NCBI GenBank assembly: GCA_902780175.1
Contig: CACZEU010000013.1
Coordinates: 6,118-70,117 of the forward strand
Length of the DNA stretch: 64,000 bases
Direction: 5' to 3'
Origin: an uncultured Bacteroidia bacterium
Lineage (GTDB): Bacteria > Bacteroidota > Bacteroidia > Bacteroidales > UBA932
Shown here: piece after piece, positions 26,931-37,220 of the stretch
Numbering within the stretch: the first letter of the stretch is position 1
Layout of the letters: every line of letters starts with the position of its first letter
Notes under the pieces: model-generated
What the model saw: the letters and a program-made list of their open reading frames with translations, nothing else
What the model was told of the DNA's origin: nothing
Databases searched by the model: none
Translations under genes and position numbers: made by a program

Positions 26931-27586
26931 AGCTTGATGAATGAGTATAGCTTGTAGTTGCCGGCGTTGACGCGGTACCTGTAGCGGGGACGGGTGCCGG
27001 AGGTGCCGTCGGGGGTTATGACTATCTCTACGGCGACGGATTCATCGCCGGAACGGAAGGCTTCGGAGGCCTCGGACGGGTCGCGTATGACGCGTACTCC
27101 TGCGGGACGGTGAGTCCTGATTGCTGAGATTCCGGCGTAGGCGACGCGTTCGGAGACTATTGCGGATTCTACGTAATCCTGTACTATGCTGATGAACGCC
27201 GCCATATACTGCAGGCTGCCGGAATAGTGTTCACCGGCGACCGGGACCGATACGAGGTCGATTTCCTTGCCGCCCATGGTGAGGACGAGGCAGATTATGC
27301 CTTTGGATGTGACTGGGTGCAGGAAATAGGTCCCGGCGGTGCCTTTTTGCTTTTCGTATTGTGCGGGGGTGCAGAATTCGTAGGGGGAGACGGTCCAGAG
27401 GGATGTGACCTCGTCGCGCAGGGCGGAGACAAGTTCCGCGGGGCCGTCGAGTACGACCTTGGTGGTGCGGCTCTTGAAATCCTGTATCATATAGCTCCTC
27501 GTGTATATCTTCATCTGTCCTTTTGCGGGAATCTGGGGAAGCAGGAGGACAAGGAGCAACAGTATTTTTCCTATTGCGCTTTTCAT
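26927..27586 (-). CDS. Unknown exported protein
   Basis: 220-residue protein. ATG 27586 is preferred because it opens into a Sec signal peptide (MKSAIGKILLLLVLLLPQIP, then AKGQ); an upstream frame start would hide it. The mature part is mixed alpha/beta (TKVVLDGPAELVSALRDEVT; KGIICLVLTMGGKEIDLVSV) and matches no domain I know. It is divergent from dnaX, 44 bp apart, and translationally coupled to the 89-residue gene downstream. Confidence 0.6.
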   Translation of the reverse strand: MKSAIGKILLLLVLLLPQIPAKGQMKIYTRSYMIQDFKSRTTKVVLDGPAELVSALRDEVTSLWTVSPYEFCTPAQYEKQKGTAGTYFLHPVTSKGIICLVLTMGGKEIDLVSVPVAGEHYSGSLQYMAAFISIVQDYVESAIVSERVAYAGISAIRTHRPAGVRVIRDPSEASEAFRSGDESVAVEIVITPDGTSGTRPRYRYRVNAGNYKLYSFIKL

Positions 27587-27610
27587 GTCGGCAAAGTTAA
27601 GAATTTTCAC

Positions 27611-27618
27611 TACATTTG
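27611..27618 (+). promoter_or_regulatory. Candidate -7 box for dnaX
   Basis: TACATTTG matches TAnnTTTG 12 bp before the dnaX ATG. This implies a very short leader. No good TTG is found at 19-22 bp upstream. Confidence 0.5.
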
Positions 27619-27630
27619 TAAAAATTATAT

Positions 27631-29682
27631 ATGGCACAGTACATAGTTTCAGCCCGAAAATACCGCCCGGACTCCTTCGAGAGCCTCATCGGCCAGGACA
27701 ACATAGCCCGTACACTCAAGAATTCAATCCTTCGGGGGCAGCTTGCGCATGCTTATCTGTTCTGCGGCCCCAGGGGTGTAGGCAAAACCAGTGCCGCGCG
27801 TATTTTCGCGAAGACGATCAACTGTGCCCACCCGGGGCCCGATATGGAGCCTTGCGGTGAGTGTGAGTCGTGCGTGTCGTTCCGCGAGGGGCGTTCTTAC
27901 TGCATCCATGAGCTGGACGCTGCGTCGAACAACGGCGTCGAGGATATCAAGGCCCTGATGGAGCAGGTGCAGATTCCTCCTCAGGTGGGAAAGTACAGCG
28001 TGTACATCATAGATGAGGTGCATATGCTGACGCAGTCGGCGTTCAATGCTTTCCTCAAGACCCTTGAAGAGCCGCCGGCACATGCTATCTTCATCCTCGC
28101 CACCACGGAGAAGCATAAGATTATCCCTACCATCCTCAGCCGTTGCCAGACTTATGATTTCAATCGCATCGGCATTCCCGACATCGTGCGCAACCTGCGC
28201 GATATCGCCGGCAAGGAGGGTGTCAGTGTGGACGACGAGTCGCTGCACGTCATTGCCCACAAGGCCGACGGCGCGATGCGCGATGCGCTGACCATCTTCG
28301 ACCAGACGGTTGCATTCTGCGGTACCGATATCAAGTACGATGATGTCATCCGCAACCTTGGGGTGCTGGATTATGAGTACAGTTTCCGTCTGGTTGATGC
28401 TTTCCTTGCGAAGGATTATGGTACTGCGTTGCTCGTTTTCGATGAAATCCTGTCCAAGGGGTTCAACGCTTTGCATTTCATTTCTTCGCTGGGGAGCCAT
28501 CTGCGGGACCTTTTGGTGAGCCGTACGGGCGGGTTGGATTCGTTGCTGGATCTGCCGGCTTCGTTGCGGGAGAGGTATCGTGAGCAGGGTGGGCGTTGCA
28601 GCGTCCGGTTCCTTTATGATGCTCTGGGGGTCATTTCCCAGTGTGAGGCGGGGTATCGGGCTTCGACCAATCAGCGGTTGCATATAGAGTATGCTCTTAT
28701 GAGGATCGCTTTCCTCGGGGGTGTGCCTGAGGGATCTGCGGGAACCGTTTCTGCGGGAACCGGTTCCACTACGCAGAAGGGCTCTCCGGAACCCTCCGCT
28801 TCGCTCCGTCCCTCCCACGCTAGCGTGGGCCCCTCCCATTCAAGTGGCCATGGGCGGCCACTGGTTCCGGAGAGCCCTTCTGCTTCCGTTCCACCGGCTC
28901 CCGCAGAAACGGCTCCCGCAGCTCCTTCGCCCGTTGCTTCGCCCGCATCCCCTTCGCCCTTGGCTGCATCTCCTTCACCTGTATCAGCTTTGTCTTCTCC
29001 TGTAGCGGTTTCTTCTTCTCCTGCAGCGGTTTCTCCGTTGACTGTGGTTCCTGAACCCTCTGTCATTTCGACCGGAGCGGAGCGGAGTGGAGAAATCCCA
29101 TCGGAGAAGGAGATCTCTCGACAAGCTCGAGATGACAAAGGAATGGTTGCTCGAGACGACAAGGGAATGGTTGACCGTGATGACAAGGAAAAACCGGCTG
29201 CCAAGCCTTCGAAGAAAGCGTCTGGATTGTCCTTAAGCTCGTTAATGAACGGGGAGGAGATAACCGTGGAGCTGGCGCCGGAGGAGGAGAAACCTGCGGA
29301 GCAGGCGGCACTGCCGGGGGAGGATACTGTTAAGGCTAAGTGGCCGGATCTGGCTGCTACCTGTTCTTCTCAGCCCCGTCTTGCGGTCGGCCTTGCCAAC
29401 GCCAGGCTGGAGACCCGGGAGGAGGACGGCAACCTGATAGTCTCTTTCGGCCTCGTGAACAAGGCCCAGTGCGATTGGATCAATAAGCATAAGCTGCGTG
29501 ACCTGGAGGAGTCTTTCTCGGCCATGCTCGACTGCAAGCGCCTGCGCCTCGAGCCCTTCGTCATTCCGGAGGAGGAGCAGGAAAACAAGATATATATGCC
29601 CACCGAAAAGGCTAAGGACCTTATGTCCCGCAACCCTGAGGTGGCCGAACTCGTTAAAGATTTAGCACTCGATATAAGATGA
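27631..29682 (+). CDS. dnaX: DNA polymerase III subunit gamma/tau, linker expanded by palindromic elements
   Basis: 683-residue clamp-loader ATPase. Domains I-III are complete: Walker A FCGPRGVGKTSAARIFAK, the zinc module (CAHPGPDMEPCGECESC), the DEVH box (IIDEVHMLTQSAFNAFLKTL) and the sensor region (ATTEKHKIIPTILSRC). After about residue 365 comes a long low-complexity linker. It is built from P1 copy E (about 371-429), an Ala/Pro/Ser-rich stretch, and a P2 element with a tandem 8-residue repeat (RDDKGMVA; about 477-519). A C-terminal domain follows (about 560-683). The inserts fall in the naturally flexible linker, so function is probably kept. The stop overlaps the remnant lptB start. Confidence 0.95.
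   Translation: MAQYIVSARKYRPDSFESLIGQDNIARTLKNSILRGQLAHAYLFCGPRGVGKTSAARIFAKTINCAHPGPDMEPCGECESCVSFREGRSYCIHELDAASNNGVEDIKALMEQVQIPPQVGKYSVYIIDEVHMLTQSAFNAFLKTLEEPPAHAIFILATTEKHKIIPTILSRCQTYDFNRIGIPDIVRNLRDIAGKEGVSVDDESLHVIAHKADGAMRDALTIFDQTVAFCGTDIKYDDVIRNLGVLDYEYSFRLVDAFLAKDYGTALLVFDEILSKGFNALHFISSLGSHLRDLLVSRTGGLDSLLDLPASLRERYREQGGRCSVRFLYDALGVISQCEAGYRASTNQRLHIEYALMRIAFLGGVPEGSAGTVSAGTGSTTQKGSPEPSASLRPSHASVGPSHSSGHGRPLVPESPSASVPPAPAETAPAAPSPVASPASPSPLAASPSPVSALSSPVAVSSSPAAVSPLTVVPEPSVISTGAERSGEIPSEKEISRQARDDKGMVARDDKGMVDRDDKEKPAAKPSKKASGLSLSSLMNGEEITVELAPEEEKPAEQAALPGEDTVKAKWPDLAATCSSQPRLAVGLANARLETREEDGNLIVSFGLVNKAQCDWINKHKLRDLEESFSAMLDCKRLRLEPFVIPEEEQENKIYMPTEKAKDLMSRNPEVAELVKDLALDIR
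28741..28916. repeat. P1 palindromic element, copy E (inside dnaX)
   Basis: Inner arms 28774-28793 and 28863-28882 are perfect 20-bp inverted copies. Weaker symmetry extends to 28741 and 28916. The core has CTCCGCTTCGCTCCGTCCCT, CCCACGCTAGCGTGGG, CCCCTCCCATTCA and TGGCCATGGGCGGCCA, the best example of the two small internal hairpins. It is translated in frame. Confidence 0.88.
29061..29190. repeat. P2 palindromic element plus 24-bp tandem repeat (inside dnaX)
   Basis: TGTCATTTCGACCGGAGCGG at the left and CTCGAGATGACA ending at 29137 form the outer inverted repeat typical of the widespread TGTCATTYCGA...GATGACA elements. From 29126 a 24-bp unit (CTCGAGATGACAAAGGAATG plus GTTG) is repeated twice, followed by a partial third unit to 29190. 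The encoded protein repeats RDDKGMV. Confidence 0.8.
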
Positions 29683-30306
29683 AGCTCCAAGGGCAAGGTG
29701 TTCCTCGATGACGAGGAAATCACCAAGCTTCCTATGTACAAGCGTGCCCAGAAGGGTATCGGCTACCTGCCCCAGGACGCATCCGTCTTCCGCAAGATGA
29801 GCGTGGAGGACAACATCATGAGCGTTATGGAGATCAAGGGCATTCCCAGGGCGGAGCGACTGCAGCGCCTGGAAGACCTGATCGACGAGTTCAATCTCTC
29901 CAAGGTTCGCAAGTCGCTGGGCATCCAGCTTTCCGGTGGCGAGCGCCGCCGCTGCGAAATCGCCCGCGCCCTCGCCATCGACCCCAAGTTCATCCTGCTT
30001 GACGAGCCTTTCGCCGGCGTCGATCCCATCGCCGTCGAGGATATCCAGTACATCATCGCCAAGCTCAAATACCGCAACATCGGCGTCATCATCACGGACC
30101 ACAACGTCGGCGAGACCCTCGCCATCACGGACCGCGCCTATCTGCTTTACGAGGGTACCATCCTCCAGCAGGGCACTCCGGAGTCCCTTGCCGCCGACGA
30201 GGACGTCCGCACCAAGTACCTCGGCAGCGGATTCGTCCTCAAGCGTTCCGTCTCCGTCATCAGGGCCCAGCAGGAATACGAAGCCCGCAAAGCAAACAAC
30301 GCGTAG
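29679..30306 (+). pseudogene. lptB: lptB remnant: LPS-export ABC ATPase lacking its Walker A region
   Basis: The visible frame (from about 29683) reads [20 protein letters not shown] and continues as normal LptB: Q-loop YLPQDASVF, signature [15 protein letters not shown], Walker [21 protein letters not shown], switch His ITDHNVGET. About the first 70 residues, including Walker A, are missing. An ATG overlapping the dnaX stop (29679, MKLQ) looks like the original start, now in a different frame, so an internal deletion of roughly 200 bp joined the first codons to GKVFLDD. LptB powers LPS transport and is normally essential. This copy cannot bind ATP properly. An assembly error or a second copy elsewhere is the likely explanation. 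Confidence 0.8.
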
Positions 30307-32071
<1,765 letters not shown>

Positions 32072-32093
<22 letters not shown>

Positions 32094-33121
32094 CAATGTC
32101 CTTCTTCATGCTGCTTTGTAGCGTTCTGCCCCTGCGTGCACAGGAGCAGGCGGAGGAGCCGTCCCTGGATATGGAGGAATACATATTCGGGCACATATCC
32201 GACGCATACGAGTGGCATTTGCTGACTTTCAAAGGCAAGGAGGTGGCCATACCCCTCCCGTGCATCGTTTTCAACGACGGCCTTCAGGTCTTCAGCAGCG
32301 AACGGCTGGCCCACGGCGCCGAATACAACGGCCTGCGGATTGCGGGCAGAGGGGAGCCCCATGAGGGCAAGATAGTACGCGTCTCCGACGGGGGGCGCCC
32401 GTTCGACATTTCAATTACCAAGAACGTCCTAGGGCTGATGGCCGACAGCCTCATACTTGTCGTCCTCATCCTGCTGTGCGCCCGCTGGTATCGCAGGCAC
32501 GACGCCCTCAAGGAGGCCCCGAGGGGCATTGCAGGCCTGTTCGAACCGCTTATAGTGATGATCGAGCAGGACGTCATCAAGGACGCCGTCGGGCCGGAGT
32601 ACCGCAAGTATTCGCCTTATCTGCTCACGGCCTTCTTCTTCATCCTCATCAACAACCTGATGGGCATCGTGCCCTTCTTCCCCGGAGGGGCCAACATCAC
32701 CGGCAATATCGCAGTCACGCTTGTGCTGGCGCTGTTCACCTTCGCCATGGTCAACATCTTCGGCAACAAGCACTACTGGAAAGACATACTCTGGCCCGAC
32801 GTACCCATTTTCCTGAAGGCCATCCCCATCATGCCCATCATCGAGATAGTCGGTATGTTCACCAAGCCTTTCTCGCTGATGATAAGGCTCTTCGCAAATA
32901 TGCTGGCGGGGCATATAATGCTCCTCAGCACCATAGCGCTGGTTTTCCTTACGGCCAGGATGGGCCCGGTGCTCAACGGCTCGCTGAGCTTCGTGTCCGT
33001 CCTGTTCGGAATATTCCTCGACTGCCTGGAACTGCTCGTCGCGTTCATCCAGGCCTATGTATTCACCATGCTGTCGTCGGTCTTCATCGGCCTGGCGCAC
33101 CAACAACCGGAAACTCATTAA
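32072..33121 (+). CDS. atpB: F1Fo ATP synthase subunit a
   Basis: 349-residue membrane stator subunit forming the proton half-channels. An N-terminal signal-like segment (MRTAGVIAMSFFMLLCSVLP) and a periplasmic domain (EEYIFGHISDAYEWHLL) precede the helices. The essential arginine is in SLMIRLFANMLAGH. The start at 32072 gives a positively charged n-region; ATG 32096, just after the atpC stop, is an alternative. The long N-terminus is typical of Bacteroidota. Confidence 0.94.
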
Positions 33122-33133
33122 AACATTGATATT

Positions 33134-33379
33134 ATGATCGGAACACTTCTTCAAGCGGCAGTTCTCGCCAAGGTAGGCGGCGCAATCGGCGCCGGAATCG
33201 TTGCAATCGGAGCAGCCATCGGTATCGGCAAGCTCGCCCAGTCAACAATGGAGGCCAGCGCCCGCCAGCCCGAAATCTCCGGCGGCCTGCGTACCACCGC
33301 AATCATCATCGGTGCACTCATCGAGGGCGTCTGCCTCTTCGCAGTCATCGTCTGTCTGCTCGCAGTCCTTCTGAAGTAG
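33134..33379 (+). CDS. atpE: F1Fo ATP synthase subunit c
   Basis: 81-residue hairpin of two membrane helices. The ion-carrying Glu64 is in GALIEGVCLFAVIV. The loop has RQPE. The residue after Glu is Gly, not the Ser/Thr of sodium-binding rings, which points to proton coupling. It lies 12 bp after atpB. Confidence 0.96.
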   Translation: MIGTLLQAAVLAKVGGAIGAGIVAIGAAIGIGKLAQSTMEASARQPEISGGLRTTAIIIGALIEGVCLFAVIVCLLAVLLK

Positions 33380-33382
33380 CCT

Positions 33383-33886
33383 ATGTCGCTTATTACACCG
33401 GATATCGGCCTGCTGTTCTGGATGGTCGTCATCTTCGGCGCGGTGTTTTTCATCCTCGCCAAGTGGGGCTTTCCCGTCATCACCCGTATGGTGGAAAAGC
33501 GTTCGGACTACATCCGGGATTCGCTCGCCGCAGCGGAAAAGGCGCGCCTGGAGCTGGATTCTTTTGCCTCCGAGCAGCAGAAGATACTGGACCGGACACG
33601 TGCCGAGCAGGGAAAGATACTCGCCGAGGCCTCCCGCACGCGCGAAGAAATACTGAACCGTGCCAAAGAAGAGGCCGCGGCCGAATCCGCCAAGATCCTG
33701 CAGAAGACCCGCGAGGAGATAACTGCCGAGAAGGAGGCCGCCCTGAGCGAACTCCGTTCGGAGGTATCCACGCTGTCCGTCGCCGTGGCGGAGAAGATTC
33801 TCCGCAAGGAACTTCAGCCCGACGCCGAGCAGCTTGCCCTTATGGACCGCCTCGCAGACGAGGCCTCGCACGCGCCGTTGAATTAG
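33383..33886 (+). CDS. atpF: F1Fo ATP synthase subunit b
   Basis: 167-residue peripheral-stalk subunit: one N-terminal membrane helix (LLFWMVVIFGAVFFILAKWG) followed by a long charged coiled coil (RTRAEQGKILAEASRTREEI and onward). It links subunit a to the delta subunit. Starts 3 bp after atpE. Confidence 0.94.
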   Translation: MSLITPDIGLLFWMVVIFGAVFFILAKWGFPVITRMVEKRSDYIRDSLAAAEKARLELDSFASEQQKILDRTRAEQGKILAEASRTREEILNRAKEEAAAESAKILQKTREEITAEKEAALSELRSEVSTLSVAVAEKILRKELQPDAEQLALMDRLADEASHAPLN

Positions 33887-33887
33887 G

Positions 33888-34364
33888 ATGAATACCGGAG
33901 CCGTCACCAAACGCTACGCCGTAGCACTGCTGCGTCTCACCCAGGAGTCGGGGCGCGGAGAACAGGTGTGCGCCCAGGTGCGGGCGATGCTCCGTGATTC
34001 CTCCTCGCTCCCGTCACCTCTGGAACCCGATCTGCAGCGCTTTGTCGCTCTGCTGGTGAAAAACGGCAGGCAGGAGTACCTGCGCAGGATATTCCGCACC
34101 TTCGTCGACCTGTATTGCGAATCCGCCGGCCTGAGGCACGTGGTACTCACCACGGCAACCCCTGCTCCGGAGTTGGAAAAACGCGTCTGCAAGGAGCTGG
34201 AACAGCGTTTCGGCTGCAGGATAATGCTCGAGACCGAGGTCGACCCGGAGCTGATAGGAGGCTACCGGGTCGAGGTTGACGGCAAGATGCTCGACGCCAC
34301 CGTCCGCCGCCAGCTGCAGGTGCTGCGGCGCGACTTCATAGAAAAAACCAATCGTATCGTATGA
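33888..34364 (+). CDS. atpH: F1Fo ATP synthase subunit delta
   Basis: 158-residue peripheral-stalk cap (OSCP homologue). The N-terminal helical bundle starts [11 protein letters not shown], and the C-terminal conserved region is [20 protein letters not shown]. The start follows the atpF stop by one base; the end overlaps atpA by 4 bp. Confidence 0.93.
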   Translation: MNTGAVTKRYAVALLRLTQESGRGEQVCAQVRAMLRDSSSLPSPLEPDLQRFVALLVKNGRQEYLRRIFRTFVDLYCESAGLRHVVLTTATPAPELEKRVCKELEQRFGCRIMLETEVDPELIGGYRVEVDGKMLDATVRRQLQVLRRDFIEKTNRIV

Positions 34365-35947
34365 GCCAGAACAATATCAAAGCAAGCGAGATATCCGACG
34401 TCCTGCTGGAACAGCTGCGCGGCGTGGATACTTCCCTCAAATACGAAGAAGTGGGGCGGGTGCTCACCGTCAGCGACGGCGTGGCCCGCATCTACGGCCT
34501 CACGGGCGCGGAAGCCGGCGAACTGCTGGAATTCGACAGCGGCGTGAAGGCCGTCGTGATGAACCTTGAGGAAGACAACGTCGGCGCCGTGCTGCTTGGC
34601 AAGACCGACCTGGTCAAGGAAGAAATGCGTGTCCGCAGGCTCGGGCGCATCGCCGGCATCGAGGTCGGCGAGGGCCTGGTAGGCAGGGTGGTTGATCCTA
34701 TCGGCACTCCGCTGGACGGCCTGGGTCCCGTGCGCGGTGACCTCATCCGCATGCCGCTGGAACGCAAGGCCCCTGGAGTCATCTTCCGTGAGCCTGTCCA
34801 CGAGCCGCTCCAGACCGGTCTCAAGGCAATCGACTCCATGATTCCCATCGGCCGCGGCCAGAGGGAACTCATCATCGGCGACCGCCAGACCGGCAAGACC
34901 GCCATCGCCATCGATACGATCATCAACCAGCGGAGTGCCTTCCTGGCGGGGGACCCCGTGTATTGCATCTATGTCGCCATAGGCCAAAAGGGTTCCACCG
35001 TGGCCTCCCTGGTGCAGACGCTGCGCGAAAAGGGCGCCATGGATTATACCATCGTGGTTGCTGCAACCGCGGCAGATCCCGCTGCGCTCCAGTATTATGC
35101 GCCGTTTGCCGGTGCTGCGATAGGGGAGTACTTCCGCGATACGGGCCGTCATGCGCTCGTGGTTTATGATGACCTGAGCAAGCAGGCGGTCGCCTACCGC
35201 GAGGTTTCTCTTATCCTCCGCCGTCCTTCCGGGCGCGAGGCTTATCCGGGCGATGTATTCTACCTGCACTCCCGTTTGCTCGAGCGTGCAGCCAAGATTA
35301 TCTCCCAGCAGGATGTCGCCGAAAAGATGAACGACCTGCCCGACGCCCTTCGCGGCAAGGTGCGCGCCGGAGGTTCCCTTACGGCTCTTCCTATCATTGA
35401 AACCCAGGCCGGCGACGTTTCGGCCTATATTCCCACCAACGTCATTTCCATTACAGACGGCCAGATCTATCTGGAGAGTTCGCTGTTCAACGCCGGATTC
35501 CGCCCTGCGGTCAACGTGGGCATCAGCGTGTCCCGCGTAGGCGGCGACGCCCAGATAAAGAGCATGAAGAAGGTCGCCGGTACGCTCAAGATAGACCAGG
35601 CCCAGTTCGGTGAACTGGAATCTTTCTCCAAATTCAGCTCCGACCTCGACAAGGTCACCGAAATGGCTCTCGACAAGGGCCGCAAGAACAACCAGCTTCT
35701 CATCCAGCCGCAGTATTCACCCATGCCGGTAGGGGAGCAGGTGGCTGTGCTGTACTGCGGCACGCACGCGCTTATGAGCGGCATCCCGGTTGAGTCTGTC
35801 CAGACCTTCCAGAAGATGTTCCTGGACAAGATGCGCGCCTCCCATTCCGGCGTGCTCGATGAACTTGCCTCCGAAGTCGTTTCCGAGGCTTCTGAAAACA
35901 TCATCCGCAAGACTGCAGAGGATATATGTCTTCACTTAGGGAAGTAA
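34361..35947 (+). CDS. atpA: F1Fo ATP synthase subunit alpha
   Basis: 528-residue regulatory, nucleotide-binding subunit. Walker A is [18 protein letters not shown] near residue 173, with [15 protein letters not shown] and the [20 protein letters not shown] region. The [20 protein letters not shown] motif near the C-terminal domain is intact. It overlaps atpG by 22 bp. Confidence 0.97.
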   Translation: MSQNNIKASEISDVLLEQLRGVDTSLKYEEVGRVLTVSDGVARIYGLTGAEAGELLEFDSGVKAVVMNLEEDNVGAVLLGKTDLVKEEMRVRRLGRIAGIEVGEGLVGRVVDPIGTPLDGLGPVRGDLIRMPLERKAPGVIFREPVHEPLQTGLKAIDSMIPIGRGQRELIIGDRQTGKTAIAIDTIINQRSAFLAGDPVYCIYVAIGQKGSTVASLVQTLREKGAMDYTIVVAATAADPAALQYYAPFAGAAIGEYFRDTGRHALVVYDDLSKQAVAYREVSLILRRPSGREAYPGDVFYLHSRLLERAAKIISQQDVAEKMNDLPDALRGKVRAGGSLTALPIIETQAGDVSAYIPTNVISITDGQIYLESSLFNAGFRPAVNVGISVSRVGGDAQIKSMKKVAGTLKIDQAQFGELESFSKFSSDLDKVTEMALDKGRKNNQLLIQPQYSPMPVGEQVAVLYCGTHALMSGIPVESVQTFQKMFLDKMRASHSGVLDELASEVVSEASENIIRKTAEDICLHLGK

Positions 35948-36948
35948 AGGACCGGATAGCCTCCGTACGCAGCACGCTGAAGATCACTTCGGCGATGAAG
36001 CTCGTGGCTTCGTCCAAGCTGCTCCGGGCCCAGCGCACCATCGAGGCGCTGCGGCCTTATGAGGAGGCGCTGGGGCGGATACTTTCCGCGGTGCAGGGAG
36101 ATTCTTCGCTGGCGCTCAGAATGACAGCGGACAGCACCCCCTCTCTGTCGAAGGAGCAAAGCACCACTTCTCTGTCATTCCGACCGGAGCGTAGCGTAGC
36201 GGAGGAATCTCCCGGAATGACATCCTCCAGTGGGGATTATCCGGCAGCGCCGCGCATCCTTCTGGCATTCGCCAGCAACGCCTCTATGTGCGGAGCCTTC
36301 AACGCAAACGCAATCAAGGCCGCCCTTTCGGAGGCCAGGGCCTTGCAGGCCCCTCTGCAGGCGTGGGTCTTCGGCCGCAAGATGGCCCAGGCCCTCTCCA
36401 AGGCCGGCATCCCCGTCGCCCGTGACTTCTCCCAGCTTGTCGGCAAACCCGATTTCGACGCCGTCGCTGCGATTTCCGCAGAGTTGAGGGACCTTTATGC
36501 TTCCGGCGGCATCTCCGGAGCCACCCTGGTGTACAATCACTTCGTCAGCACCGGCCGCCAGCAGGTAAACGTCGAGCCATTCCTGGAACAGCGTAAAATG
36601 CAATTACCTGACAGTCAAGAGAATGCGCAAAATCACTCCGGCAGCCAAGCCCGGGTGATTTTGGGTAAGTCGTTAGAGGATAGCGATTTGCATTCCACGG
36701 CGGATTATATCTTTGAGCCCTCGCAGGCAGAATTGCTGGCGTCCCTCCGTCCTCAGGTGCTCGACCTTAAGCTGTACGCCGCCCTTCTCGACTCCATCGC
36801 CTCCGAGCACGCCGCCCGCATGATAGCCATGCAGACCGCCACCGACAACGCTGAAAGTCTCCTCTCCGAACTCACCCTCGAATACAACAAGGGCCGCCAG
36901 CAGAAGATAACCGCTGAGATTCTTGATCTTGTGGCGGGTGAGGCTTAG
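35926..36948 (+). CDS. atpG: F1Fo ATP synthase subunit gamma with two in-frame insertions
   Basis: 340-residue central rotor; about 290 is usual. Native parts are the N-terminal helix ([20 protein letters not shown]), the Rossmann-like core beginning [16 protein letters not shown] and the C-terminal helix ([36 protein letters not shown]). Residues about 58-100 come from P2 palindromic sequence. They read as Ser/Thr/Arg-rich low complexity ahead of the first core strand. A second stretch at about 225-250 contains another small palindrome. Frame and both rotor helices are kept, so the protein is probably functional. Confidence 0.93.
   Translation: MSSLREVKDRIASVRSTLKITSAMKLVASSKLLRAQRTIEALRPYEEALGRILSAVQGDSSLALRMTADSTPSLSKEQSTTSLSFRPERSVAEESPGMTSSSGDYPAAPRILLAFASNASMCGAFNANAIKAALSEARALQAPLQAWVFGRKMAQALSKAGIPVARDFSQLVGKPDFDAVAAISAELRDLYASGGISGATLVYNHFVSTGRQQVNVEPFLEQRKMQLPDSQENAQNHSGSQARVILGKSLEDSDLHSTADYIFEPSQAELLASLRPQVLDLKLYAALLDSIASEHAARMIAMQTATDNAESLLSELTLEYNKGRQQKITAEILDLVAGEA
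36100..36222. repeat. P2 palindromic element (inside atpG)
   Basis: The left half GATTCTTCGCTGGCGCTCAG-AATGACA (36100-36126) and an inverted repeat TGTCATTCCG (36173-36182) / CGGAATGACA (36213-36222) flank ACCGGAGCGTAGCGTAGCGG. This matches the widespread TGTCATTCyGA-type elements known from many bacterial genomes. It looks like two elements side by side. Confidence 0.78.
36629..36662. repeat. Small palindrome inside atpG
   Basis: AAAATCACTCCGG and CCCGGGTGATTTT pair at 11 of 13 positions around an 8-base loop. It lies in a non-conserved stretch of AtpG and may be a remnant of another inserted element. Confidence 0.45.
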
Positions 36949-37220
36949 GGAAATCAGTAAATATTAAAAAAATTTCTAAATAATCGTTAGCCTTCAATGG
37001 TTATACGGTTAATATTTTTAATTATCTGCGCATATTTTTCTTTCAATCTGTAATCCCTTTTCCTGCGACAAAGGCCTCAGAATGTGCTTTTTAAGCATTG
37101 AAAAATTTGCGTGTTAAAAATATAATATGTAACTTAGTGGCCTAAATTTGCTTATTTTTAGCGAATGCAGATAAATAAGGCTTTCAAATTTAGTTAGTAT
37201 AGTTTATTGTTTAATTTAAA
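36949..37220 (+). promoter_or_regulatory. AT-rich leader region of SusCD locus 1
   Basis: 272 bp without a gene, strongly AT-rich compared with both sides. TAAATTTG at 37143-37150 matches the -7 consensus about 75 bp before the start codon, leaving an untranslated leader. No clear TTG lies at the expected spacing. No terminator hairpin after atpG was recognised. Confidence 0.45.

Noticed and set aside
29126..29190. 24-bp tandem units resembling a tiny CRISPR or satellite
   Set aside because: Units are directly adjacent without spacers, only two and a partial third, and are translated as part of DnaX.
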